Source: Lewinellaceae bacterium (GTDB lineage: Bacteria > Bacteroidota > Bacteroidia > Chitinophagales > Saprospiraceae). Taken from it: a DNA stretch of 64,000 nt. Shown one piece after another: positions 1-7,831 of this stretch. The DNA lies in the NCBI GenBank assembly GCA_020636045.1, contig JACJYP010000013.1, positions 79,683 to 143,682 on the forward strand, given 5' to 3'. The notes beneath the pieces were generated by a model. That model was not told the origin of the DNA. It searched no databases and worked only from the letters and a program-made list of their open reading frames with translations. The position numbers and the translations under genes are program-made. Each line of letters opens with the position of its first letter. Positions within the stretch are counted from its first letter, which is position 1.

Positions 1-50
1 CAAGACCTGAAATCGAAACGTAAAATAAAGAAAACCAAAGCCTTACAATT

Positions 51-2489
51 ATGATGCAAGTAATCAAACGCTCCGGACGCCGCGAAGAGGTCTCATTCGA
101 CAAGATCACTGCGCGGCTGCGCAAACTGACGTACAACCTCGACACCAACTACGTCAACCTGATCGAGGTATCGAAAAAGGTCATCATGGGCCTTTACGAC
201 GGCGTGACGACGGTGGAACTCGACAACCTGGCCGCCGAGACGGCCGCCACCATGGCCACCATCCACCCCGATTACGCCCTGCTGGCAGCCCGCATCGCGG
301 TGACCAACCTGCACAAGGAGACGGAAAAGTCTTTCTCCAAAGTGATCGACAGCCTTTATCGCTACGTAGACCCCAAAACCGGCGAACGCGCCGGCCTCAT
401 CGGCGACGAGACCCACAAGATCGTGATGAAGCACAAGTCGAAACTCGACTCGGCCATCATCTACGACCGCGATTTTGAATTCGACTATTTCGGCTTCAAA
501 ACCCTGGAGCGTTCGTACCTCATGCGCATGAACGGCAACGTAGTGGAGCGTCCGCAGCACCTCTTTATGCGCGTCGCCGTCGGCATCCACGGCGAAGACA
601 TCGAAGCGGCGATCGAGACCTACAACCTCATGTCCGAGCGCTGGTTCATACACGCCACGCCGACGCTGTTCAACGCCGGCTCGCCGAAGCCGCAACTGTC
701 CTCCTGCTTCCTGCTCAGCATGACGGAAGACAGCATCAAGGGCATTTTCGAGACGCTACAGCGCTGCGCGCTCATCAGTCAGTCGGCCGGCGGCATCGGC
801 CTCAGCATCCACAACATACGCGCCACGGGCTCCTACATCAAGGGCACGGGCGGCACTTCCAACGGCATCATTCCCATGCTGCGCGTGTTCAACGACGCGG
901 CTCGTTACGTGGATCAGGGCGGCGGCAAGCGCAAAGGCGCATTTGCCGTGTACATGGAACCCTGGCACGCCGATATTTTTGAATTCCTCGAACTGAAGAA
1001 AAACCACGGCAAGGAAGAGCTGCGCGCACGCGACCTGTTCTACGCCCTCTGGGTGCCCGACCTCTTTATGGAGCGCGTGAAAGACGACCAAGACTGGTCG
1101 CTGTTTTGCCCGAACGAAGCGCCGGGCCTGTTCGACGTGCACAGCGGCGAATTTGAAGCCTTGTATCACAAATACGAAGAAGAAGGCCGCGCGCGCAAGG
1201 TGGTGAAGGCCCGCGAACTGTGGAACGCCGTGCTGGAAAGCCAGACGGAAACCGGCACGCCGTACATCCTGTACAAGGACGCCGCCAACAAAAAAAGCAA
1301 CCAGCAGAACCTCGGCACCATCCGCTCGTCGAACCTCTGCACCGAGATCATCGAATACACATCGCCCGACGAGGTGGCGGTGTGCAACCTCGCTTCGCTG
1401 GCGTTGCCCAAATTCGTAAAAGACGGGCAGTTCGATTTCGAGCGCCTTTACGAGATCACACGCGTCGTGACCCGCAACCTCAACAAGGTCATCGACATCA
1501 ACTACTACCCCATCCCGGAGGCCCGCAACTCCAACATGCGCCACCGCCCGATCGGTCTGGGCGTGCAGGGCCTGGCAGACGCCTTTATCCTGATGGGATT
1601 GCCATTCGACAGCGACGGCGCCCGCCAACTCAACAAGGATATTTTCGAGACGATCTACTTTGCCGCCATGACCGAGAGCTGCAACCAGGCAGAGCAGCAT
1701 GGCCCGTACGAATCGTTCCAGGGTTCGCCGCTCAGCAAAGGCGTTTTTCAGTTTGACATGTGGGGGGTGAATCCTTCCGGCCGCTGGGATTGGGATGGCC
1801 TGCGCAAACGCGTGCAAAAGGTCGGCGTACGCAACTCCCTGCTGCTCGCCCCGATGCCTACGGCCAGCACCAGCCAGATCCTCGGCAACAACGAATGTTT
1901 CGAGCCGTACACTTCCAACCTGTACACGCGCCGGACGCTGGCGGGCGAGCACATCGTGGTGAACAAACACCTCATGCGCGACCTCGTGCGCCTCGGCCTG
2001 TGGAATGAAGAAATGCGCGAAGCCATCATGGCCGCCAACGGCTCCATCCAGGGCATTGAGGATATCCCCGAGCACGTGCGCGATGTGTACAAAACCGCCT
2101 ACGAGATCAGCCAGAAAGTGATCATCGACATGAGTGCAGACCGGGGCGCCTTCATCTGCCAGAGCCAGTCGCTCAACGTATTCATGGAGTCGCCGACTTT
2201 CGCCAAACTGTCGTCCATGCACTTCTACGCCTGGCAGAAAGGTCTGAAAACGGGCATGTACTACCTGCGTTCGAAGGCTGCTACCGACCCGATCAAGTTT
2301 ACGCTCAGCAAAAAGCACCAGCAAAAGTTCGTGGCCAATGCGAAAGCCTCCGACCCGGTGGTGAGCGCCACGATACCGGCCAAGGACGATACTACAGCCG
2401 CGCCGGTGGAAATGTCGGTACCGGAGCCGATCACAACGGGCAAGGTCTGTAGTCTGGATGACCCGACCTGCGAGGCTTGTTCGGCCTGA
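51..2489 (+). CDS. nrdA: ribonucleoside-diphosphate reductase, class I alpha subunit
   Basis: Large subunit of aerobic (class I) ribonucleotide reductase, which makes dNDPs from NDPs in the cytosol and needs an NrdB radical subunit that is not in this window (it may lie upstream). The 812-aa product has an N-terminal ATP-cone (about residues 3-95, starting VIKRSGRREEV), then the barrel with SSCFLLSM (first redox Cys), NLCTEI (thiyl-radical Cys region), PMPTAST, and a paired tyrosine (MYYLR) before the C-terminus. The tail ends in C-E-A-C, the swinging dithiol that re-reduces the active site. Length is normal for the family. Two ATG codons are adjacent at 51 and 54; no Shine-Dalgarno is seen, as is usual for this phylum. 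A hairpin terminator lies at 2586..2615. Confidence 0.97.
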   Translation: MMQVIKRSGRREEVSFDKITARLRKLTYNLDTNYVNLIEVSKKVIMGLYDGVTTVELDNLAAETAATMATIHPDYALLAARIAVTNLHKETEKSFSKVIDSLYRYVDPKTGERAGLIGDETHKIVMKHKSKLDSAIIYDRDFEFDYFGFKTLERSYLMRMNGNVVERPQHLFMRVAVGIHGEDIEAAIETYNLMSERWFIHATPTLFNAGSPKPQLSSCFLLSMTEDSIKGIFETLQRCALISQSAGGIGLSIHNIRATGSYIKGTGGTSNGIIPMLRVFNDAARYVDQGGGKRKGAFAVYMEPWHADIFEFLELKKNHGKEELRARDLFYALWVPDLFMERVKDDQDWSLFCPNEAPGLFDVHSGEFEALYHKYEEEGRARKVVKARELWNAVLESQTETGTPYILYKDAANKKSNQQNLGTIRSSNLCTEIIEYTSPDEVAVCNLASLALPKFVKDGQFDFERLYEITRVVTRNLNKVIDINYYPIPEARNSNMRHRPIGLGVQGLADAFILMGLPFDSDGARQLNKDIFETIYFAAMTESCNQAEQHGPYESFQGSPLSKGVFQFDMWGVNPSGRWDWDGLRKRVQKVGVRNSLLLAPMPTASTSQILGNNECFEPYTSNLYTRRTLAGEHIVVNKHLMRDLVRLGLWNEEMREAIMAANGSIQGIEDIPEHVRDVYKTAYEISQKVIIDMSADRGAFICQSQSLNVFMESPTFAKLSSMHFYAWQKGLKTGMYYLRSKAATDPIKFTLSKKHQQKFVANAKASDPVVSATIPAKDDTTAAPVEMSVPEPITTGKVCSLDDPTCEACSA

Positions 2490-2585
2490 ACCTGACAATC
2501 AAGAATAAACGGTCGCCGGTGGTGGCGTAAAACGGTCGGGACGTTCCTGATTCCCTTCACTGAAACGCTTTTCCCACACTTGTTC

Positions 2586-2615
2586 CGGCCGGTTGCTGCC
2601 GTGCGGCCGTTTTTT
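2586..2615 (+). terminator. rho-independent terminator candidate after nrdA
   Basis: The inverted repeat CGGCCG / CGGCCG with a 12-nt loop is followed directly by six T. It lies about 100 bases after the nrdA stop. Confidence 0.5.
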
Positions 2616-3179
2616 AGAAGTTGTTTGAATCTTACGCGAGATTATCATAGACAGCGACAAACGGCTGCCCTGAAGTAGGGTGGCCGTTGCCGTTTCGGGT
2701 GACGGCGATCAGGCCGTTTCTCCAACTTTACAGGACGGTGCGTGTCGAAAAAGCCTCAATCATGCACGGTTATTATATTATTCAACACGGTTATCACAAT
2801 ACGCTTGCCCTGCATCATCCCCGGCGTTTCCTTTGTATCAGAGTTTTGGAAACAGCACAACTCACACTCTGTATCACGCCGAAAACAAGCCCGGAGATCC
2901 CATAAGACCTTATTTCTCCATTACCGGCTTTCCCCATATAACTCTAACCCGTGTAACACATGTCATTAAATCGTCTTGGACCAAGGGGTTCAAGGCGATT
3001 TTTTTTGTCCTAAACCGCATTCGGACACGCTTTATGCCCGTCCGGTCGAAAAGAAGTTTGCTCAAAGCCCGACATTTGCCATCTTTAGCGGGCGGCTCAA
3101 ACAGGGACATATATTACATTCGCTGCTACTATTCGATTTTTCCTAATCCTTGCCAAATATTACTAAAACTACTGCCCTG
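2616..3179. other. hairpin-rich intergenic region without a supported gene
   Basis: No convincing protein gene is seen; the short overlapping ORFs here have no family resemblance. The stretch holds a strong stem at 2661..2687 (ACGGC/GCCGT and CCCT/AGGG), further GCCGT-type stems just after it, and a hairpin plus T-run at 2968..3006. It could be a long untranslated region or encode a small structured RNA; this cannot be settled from the sequence alone. Confidence 0.35.
2968..3006 (+). terminator. rho-independent terminator candidate
   Basis: AAATCG pairs with CGATTT, and the inner CTTG pairs with CAAG; the right arm runs into eight T (2999..3006). No protein gene lies directly before it, so it may end a small RNA. 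Confidence 0.5.
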
Positions 3180-3217
3180 CGGCTGCTTCCCGACGTGCGA
3201 AGCGGCCGTTCTTTTTT
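3180..3217 (+). terminator. rho-independent terminator candidate
   Basis: A nine-pair stem, CGGCTGCTT with AAGCGGCCG (one G-T pair), is followed by TTCTTTTTT. It stands about 100 bases before the ECF sigma gene and probably insulates it from upstream transcription. Confidence 0.55.
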
Positions 3218-3317
3218 AAAAAAATAAAAAAATAGTGCTCCCCACCCAACCATCCCAACGGGCCCTGCGTGTATGTTCACGTCAAAACGGCCATCGCTCC
3301 CATTGCCGAACGCTCAA

Positions 3318-3878
3318 ATGAACATCGACCCGCAGCTCCTGAAAGCAGCCCACAGGGGTGACCGCAAGGCGCAATACGCCCTGTACCGCGTTTGTTTTCC
3401 GGTACTGATGGCGGTATGTATGCGCTACCGGCGCGACGAGCAGGAGGCGGTATCGGCGCTCAACAACGGATTTCTGAAGATCATACAGAACCTGGACAAG
3501 TACCGGCGCGACGAGGTGCCGTTCGAGGCCTGGATCAGGCGTATTATGATCAATACCGCGATCGATGCGTTCAGAAGGGAAAAGAAATGGCGGGAACTGA
3601 CCGTTTTTACCGACGAGATCGAACGCGCGCACCCGGAAGAACCGGTGGACTGGAACGAAGCGGAACAGCGCCTCTCGGTGCAACACATCGAAAATTTGCT
3701 CCGCAAACTTCCCCCGGTCACCCGGCAGGTGTTCAATCTTTTCGCCCTCGACGGGTTCAGTCACCGCGAGATCGGCGAAATGCTGGGCATGAGCGAGGGA
3801 ACGTCCAAATGGCACGTCAATAATGCCCGGAAACAACTGCAAACCTGGATAAAAACCGAGCTAAACACGGCGGTCTGA
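3318..3878 (+). CDS. ECF-type RNA polymerase sigma factor
   Basis: Small sigma-70 family protein of the extracytoplasmic-function group, expected to direct RNA polymerase to a few promoters. A region 2 helix bundle (AVCMRYRRDEQEA... NGFLKIIQNLDKYR... FEAWIRRIMINTAIDAFRREKK) is followed by region 4 with its helix-turn-helix (LPPVTRQVFNLFALDGFSHREIGEMLGMSEGTSKWHVNNARKQL, split here for length as LPPVTRQVFNLFALDGF then SHREIGEMLGMSEGT). I start at the ATG at 3318 (MNIDPQLLKAAHRGD) because region 2 begins soon after; an in-frame ATG at 3273 would add 15 non-conserved residues. The next gene begins 12 bases downstream, so the sigma factor is probably translated together with a membrane partner. 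Confidence 0.9.
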   Translation: MNIDPQLLKAAHRGDRKAQYALYRVCFPVLMAVCMRYRRDEQEAVSALNNGFLKIIQNLDKYRRDEVPFEAWIRRIMINTAIDAFRREKKWRELTVFTDEIERAHPEEPVDWNEAEQRLSVQHIENLLRKLPPVTRQVFNLFALDGFSHREIGEMLGMSEGTSKWHVNNARKQLQTWIKTELNTAV

Positions 3879-3890
3879 CGCAAGACGATT

Positions 3891-5309
3891 ATGGAAAACA
3901 TAGATGACTTCATGCGGCAAAAATTCGAGTCCGATCCCGCCTCCCCCGGGAATCGCTTCGAATTCCGTGAAGAATACTGGGAGCAGGCCAGCGCGCTGCT
4001 GGAGGCCGAAGAAGCCCGGCGTCGCAGGCGGCGGCGCTGGCTGTTCTGGTGGCTCTTTACGGGTCTGCTGGCCGGCATCGGCGGCTGGGCGCTGGTGCAC
4101 TGGAATTCATCGCACACTGCCGATCAGGGGAGAAATGCCGGCGCTCCGGCGATGCACAATGAAAGGAAAACAGGTCCTTCCCATTCGGGAGGAAACTCAA
4201 CCATACAGGGCGATCGCCCGGCGGACAGCGGGACAACGCTTCCAGGAGAAGCGAAATCGGAGGAAAACGGGCTCACTGCAAAAGGACTGGATGCTGCTTC
4301 CGGGAAGCCATTGCAACAGCAATCCGCCGCACACGGGGAAAAAGACATCCTGAAAAAAGGCGGGGTGCGGGCAAATCAACCTGCTGCCCCGTCGCTTCCT
4401 CCAAAGACACTCAACCCCGTCGGGCAGCCCCTGTCCGGAAATGTTCAAACACCCGCTTCTTCTGAAAAACCCGCTGTTCCCACCGGCACCGGATCGCCAA
4501 ACGCAGCGCAGGAAGTAACCGGCACGCCGGAAAACAGGGACATGACTACGGCAGACCCCGAATCACCACCTTCTGCAGAGCGCCCGGCTGCGTGTAAATT
4601 GCTGCCGACGTTCCTGCATCCGGTCCTGCTTCCCGTGCGGGTAGCCGTCATGAGCCGCTATCCGACACAGGCGCAAATGATCAAACCTGTGCGCGACGGG
4701 CGCTTCAGTCTTCGGGCAGAGGCAGCCGCTGCGTTCATGCAGGCATCTCCCGACGGCGAGCGACTGGGCGCCGGCGCCGGCATCGCCCTGCAATACCGGC
4801 TGCACCGGAACTGGTCGCTTTCAGCCGGCGCTAACTGGCGCTTCGTTCCGGGCGACTGGGGCGACCCGGCGGACCCGAAGGTAAGCGAGCAATTGCACTA
4901 CAGTTTTGGCTTCGTGGAAGACACCTGGATACTGGAACGGACGGGACTGCACAGCCTTGAATTTCCGCTGGCGATCCAATGGAGCCGAAAAACGCTTGCC
5001 GTGGAGGCGGGCGTGGCCCCCTCCCTGCTGCTGACGGTACAGGGACGCCTGACCAACACCCACTTCGAGTCCTTGCAGGATGAACCTTCTACCAAAACAA
5101 GCAGGATCAGTCTCGACAAAGCCCCTTACCGGAGTCTATATACTTCCGGTTTTGCCGGACTGGAATGGCGTGCGACACAGCATTTGGGCCTCGGCATCCG
5201 CGGATACTACCGGCCCGGAAGTCTGCTGAAAACCAGCGACCAGACCGCATCGGGCAGTCAGTGGTGGTTCGATCTCGGGCTGCGCTGGCATTTCAAACCC
5301 TTCAAGTAA
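3891..5309 (+). CDS. single-pass membrane protein with C-terminal beta-rich domain, likely sigma-factor partner
   Basis: Unrecognised 472-aa protein. What can be seen: a charged N-terminus (about 45 residues, with an Arg-rich stop-transfer stretch), one transmembrane helix at about residues 49-70 (WLFWWLFTGLLAGIGGWALV), a long low-complexity linker rich in Pro, Gly, Ser, Asn and Gln (about 80-240), and a C-terminal part with alternating beta strands (WSLSAGANWRFVPG, LHSLEFPLAIQWSRK, WWFDLGLRWHFKPF) that resembles an outer-membrane beta-barrel. It starts 12 bases after the ECF sigma stop, the place where Bacteroidota often keep an anti-sigma-like or co-regulated envelope protein. A role as a sigma partner is inference; no classical anti-sigma motif is seen. 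Confidence 0.75.
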   Translation: MENIDDFMRQKFESDPASPGNRFEFREEYWEQASALLEAEEARRRRRRRWLFWWLFTGLLAGIGGWALVHWNSSHTADQGRNAGAPAMHNERKTGPSHSGGNSTIQGDRPADSGTTLPGEAKSEENGLTAKGLDAASGKPLQQQSAAHGEKDILKKGGVRANQPAAPSLPPKTLNPVGQPLSGNVQTPASSEKPAVPTGTGSPNAAQEVTGTPENRDMTTADPESPPSAERPAACKLLPTFLHPVLLPVRVAVMSRYPTQAQMIKPVRDGRFSLRAEAAAAFMQASPDGERLGAGAGIALQYRLHRNWSLSAGANWRFVPGDWGDPADPKVSEQLHYSFGFVEDTWILERTGLHSLEFPLAIQWSRKTLAVEAGVAPSLLLTVQGRLTNTHFESLQDEPSTKTSRISLDKAPYRSLYTSGFAGLEWRATQHLGLGIRGYYRPGSLLKTSDQTASGSQWWFDLGLRWHFKPFK

Positions 5310-5316
5310 ACACACC

Positions 5317-6402
5317 ATGAGAAAAACTGCCATCTTGCTTTTGCTTGCGGCTATATATGCGGGCGCCTGTAAAAAGGGCGTTCTTCCGCCCCCGGCCGAA
5401 AACGACCCCGTGTTTTCAGTCGATTTTGCACTCGACACCTTCAACCGGCACCTTACAGCCGGAGTAGGTGACATCTATCATTTTACAAGGCTGGAAAAAG
5501 GGGCCGACGATGTTTTCACCAGTTACAACGCCTTTACCGATGTCGATTGCCCCGACGGCGATTGTCCGGGGAGCCTGCGCTTTGAGTTCAGAAGCCTGTT
5601 TGCCACCGACACGACCTTCGGCGGAGGATTTTACCCCTACACCCGCCTCAACCCGACCGGCGGCAACGGGTTTGCCATCCATTTTTCGCTTGAGGATACG
5701 GAAAAATATGCCGTCTGGACCCTGAACTACGGCTCCGAAGTACTTCTGGAGAACAGCGATATTACGGAAGTCAATTTTATCACCACCGACCCCGAGCCGC
5801 AATCCGTCTTTCTGAGCGCCGTAAACGACGCCGGCAACTTAAGCCTTTACCAGCGCACCATCGACCCGGACGACAGCATCGGCTATCCGGCCGTCAAGGT
5901 GCTGGCGGTACCCGAACAGGGCGATTTCTTTTCCCTGTACGCGCAGGCGACCGGAGGACCGGGGTTCGAATATTTCTGGAGCAACGGTCAAAGCGATTCT
6001 GTCATTACTACGGACACTGTGGCGGGTTCTTATCAGGTCACGGTCACGAATTTTATGAACCGGACGGCCAGTGCCGGCTTTGAAGCGCTGTTAGGCAATG
6101 ACACCCTTACAACACCAGGGTTCTCGTATACCGTTCAGCCGGTAAGCAACCCGCTCCAACTGGGCACGATAGCGATCCAGTGGGTGGATACGCAAGGCAG
6201 GATATGGCGCTCCGATCTGCAGGATCAGCCTGACGACGCCGTTTTTCAGGTGCTTGCTGCCGAGCCGTACGGCCCGAACGAAAACGGCGTGGACAACCGG
6301 AAGCTCCGGGTCGCCTTCAGTTGCCGTATGTTCGACGACACCGGCAATTTCTTTATGCTAACCGGCAGCGGCTTCACTGCCATGGCTGTGCCCGACCCAT
6401 AA
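5317..6402 (+). CDS. hypothetical lipoprotein
   Basis: 361-aa predicted lipoprotein: signal peptide MRKTAILLLLAAIYAGAC with the lipobox Cys at residue 18 followed by Lys-Lys, so it is exported and lipid-anchored. The rest has no domain that I can name; it is Asp-, Gly- and Thr-rich with beta-strand character and a PKD-like stretch (FEYFWSNGQSDSVITTDTVAGSYQVTVTN, about residues 212-240, quoted in part as FEYFWSNGQSDS and GSYQVTVTN). It follows the membrane protein by only 7 bases and is the last gene of the sigma operon, so it may be an envelope component controlled by that sigma factor. Confidence 0.8.
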   Translation: MRKTAILLLLAAIYAGACKKGVLPPPAENDPVFSVDFALDTFNRHLTAGVGDIYHFTRLEKGADDVFTSYNAFTDVDCPDGDCPGSLRFEFRSLFATDTTFGGGFYPYTRLNPTGGNGFAIHFSLEDTEKYAVWTLNYGSEVLLENSDITEVNFITTDPEPQSVFLSAVNDAGNLSLYQRTIDPDDSIGYPAVKVLAVPEQGDFFSLYAQATGGPGFEYFWSNGQSDSVITTDTVAGSYQVTVTNFMNRTASAGFEALLGNDTLTTPGFSYTVQPVSNPLQLGTIAIQWVDTQGRIWRSDLQDQPDDAVFQVLAAEPYGPNENGVDNRKLRVAFSCRMFDDTGNFFMLTGSGFTAMAVPDP

Positions 6403-6439
6403 AAAAGCCTCCGAGTGCCGGCTGCGCGGCAAACGGAGG
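6401..6439 (-). terminator. rho-independent terminator of the minus-strand secreted-protein pair
   Basis: CCTCCG (6408..6413) pairs with CGGAGG (6434..6439), with an inner TGCCG/CGGCA stem. Read on the minus strand the stem is followed by six T (complement of 6401..6406). It ends transcription from 10684 down to 6496. Confidence 0.7.
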
Positions 6440-6495
6440 ACCCAAAATGTAAAGAGAGCGGTTTTGTCAACCAAACGAACAAAGCATACCAACGG

Positions 6496-7800
6496 TCAGT
6501 TTTTCACGAGTTTTCCGGAGACAAGGCCATTGCCTGTTTCTATTTGCCATAGATACACGCCTGCTGCCGGGAAAGCGTACGACGGGATTTCCAGGGCATG
6601 CGTTCCGGCGTCCAGTCCCCGACGCGCCGACCAGCATTGCCTGCCAGCAAGGTCGCGCAGCGTGACCGACACCGTTTCGGGCATGTCAAGGCTCAACAGG
6701 ATGCGGGCGTCCGACACGACGGGGTTGGGACTAACTATTGCATTCATGCCTCCCCCGGTGCCGGAGATTTGGCGCTCTTCCGTAAAGAAAAGTTGCAGTT
6801 GATCCACGTCTTCCGTTGCGGAATAGATCTCGGGGCGGATACGGCTTGTATTGAGGGAAATGGCATTCCTCGTACGCACAGGTGCAAGCGCGTGCAGGCG
6901 CAGCACGGCCAGCGGATCGCCGTTAGAAATACTGTATGGCAAAACGTCGTACCAGGTCATGTTCACGGCGCCCGCCTTTGGATACACCACCGCGGATCCG
7001 TCGGTATCGGGAAAAACGGGCGAATGTACCGACTCTATTTCCAGCACCTGCGAGTCGTACTGCAGGTCCATCTGCACGCCCAGCCAGTTGCCGGTTTCAT
7101 TCAGCCTGAGCGGCAGATCGATCGTTTGTCCTGCTTCCAATTCGACATCGGGCATACTGAGCGCTACCTGCCGGCGATCGTCGGCGCCACCGGAGAATCC
7201 CGGGAAGGCGTCGCAGTTGGTGTCGCCCACCTTGATGCCGTAGTAATAGATCGTCGTATCCTGCTGAATGCCGTTCAGATCAATGGTTTCCACAATTGCC
7301 CCCTGGAAGGGATTCTGTGGTGTCGGGATGGGTATGCCTGCATCTATCAGGCGCCAGGAGGTATTGGTAGGGAATTCAGTGTATATCCCCTGTATCAGTC
7401 TTCGGGATGCTACCAGATCGAAGGTGGTGATGGAGTTGCTTTTACTGACATCTGCTGCAATGATGTGGTATGGCGTGTTCAGCGGCTCAAGGCCGAGGAT
7501 ATGCCTTTCTCCCTGAATGATATCAAACATGCTGACCCCATTCAGGTCATCGCCGTCTTTTTCCGGCGTGATGGAGTAGTTGCCGCCCGCAGGCAGCCCT
7601 TCGTAGAGCCAGCAGCCGTCGGCGGGATCGATATGGGGAACGATGGTATCGTTGGTCAGTACCACGGAAGGCATAGTTACCCCCGAAACAAGCGCACCGT
7701 TGCAGTGCATGTTTATACAAACTTTGAGGTTAACTGTTTGGGCATACAGGGTGTGCGCTGCAGACAATGCGAGCAAGCAGAGAACGGATATTTTTTTCAT
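6496..7800 (-). CDS. secreted protein with cohesin/dockerin-like parts and type IX secretion sorting domain
   Basis: 434-aa secreted protein. A signal peptide (MKKISVLCLLALSAAHTLYA) is followed by a prealbumin-like beta region with a dockerin-type segment (DVSKSNSITTFDLVASRRLI, about 117-136), and a cohesin-like beta domain (VELEAGQTIDLPLRL ... GVQMDLQYDSQVLEIESV, about 217-260). The last 80 residues are a type A T9SS sorting domain: SPNPVVSDARILLSL ... LRDLAGRQ ... GVYLWQIETGNGLVSGKLVKN. Such domains carry cargo across the outer membrane and are then cleaved. It follows the 950-aa protein at a 31-base gap in one transcription unit. The binding target cannot be told. Confidence 0.85.
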   Translation of the reverse strand: MKKISVLCLLALSAAHTLYAQTVNLKVCINMHCNGALVSGVTMPSVVLTNDTIVPHIDPADGCWLYEGLPAGGNYSITPEKDGDDLNGVSMFDIIQGERHILGLEPLNTPYHIIAADVSKSNSITTFDLVASRRLIQGIYTEFPTNTSWRLIDAGIPIPTPQNPFQGAIVETIDLNGIQQDTTIYYYGIKVGDTNCDAFPGFSGGADDRRQVALSMPDVELEAGQTIDLPLRLNETGNWLGVQMDLQYDSQVLEIESVHSPVFPDTDGSAVVYPKAGAVNMTWYDVLPYSISNGDPLAVLRLHALAPVRTRNAISLNTSRIRPEIYSATEDVDQLQLFFTEERQISGTGGGMNAIVSPNPVVSDARILLSLDMPETVSVTLRDLAGRQCWSARRGLDAGTHALEIPSYAFPAAGVYLWQIETGNGLVSGKLVKN

Positions 7801-7831
7801 AACTTTCTTTTTGACGGGTTTGATAATGAGA

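Noticed and set aside
756..2498. 580-aa open frame antisense to nrdA
   Set aside because: Shadow of the high-GC nrdA gene; it follows the codon pattern of the plus strand and has no family motifs.
2680..3219. 179-aa frame in the gap after nrdA
   Set aside because: It crosses two terminator hairpins and shows no domain or start signal.
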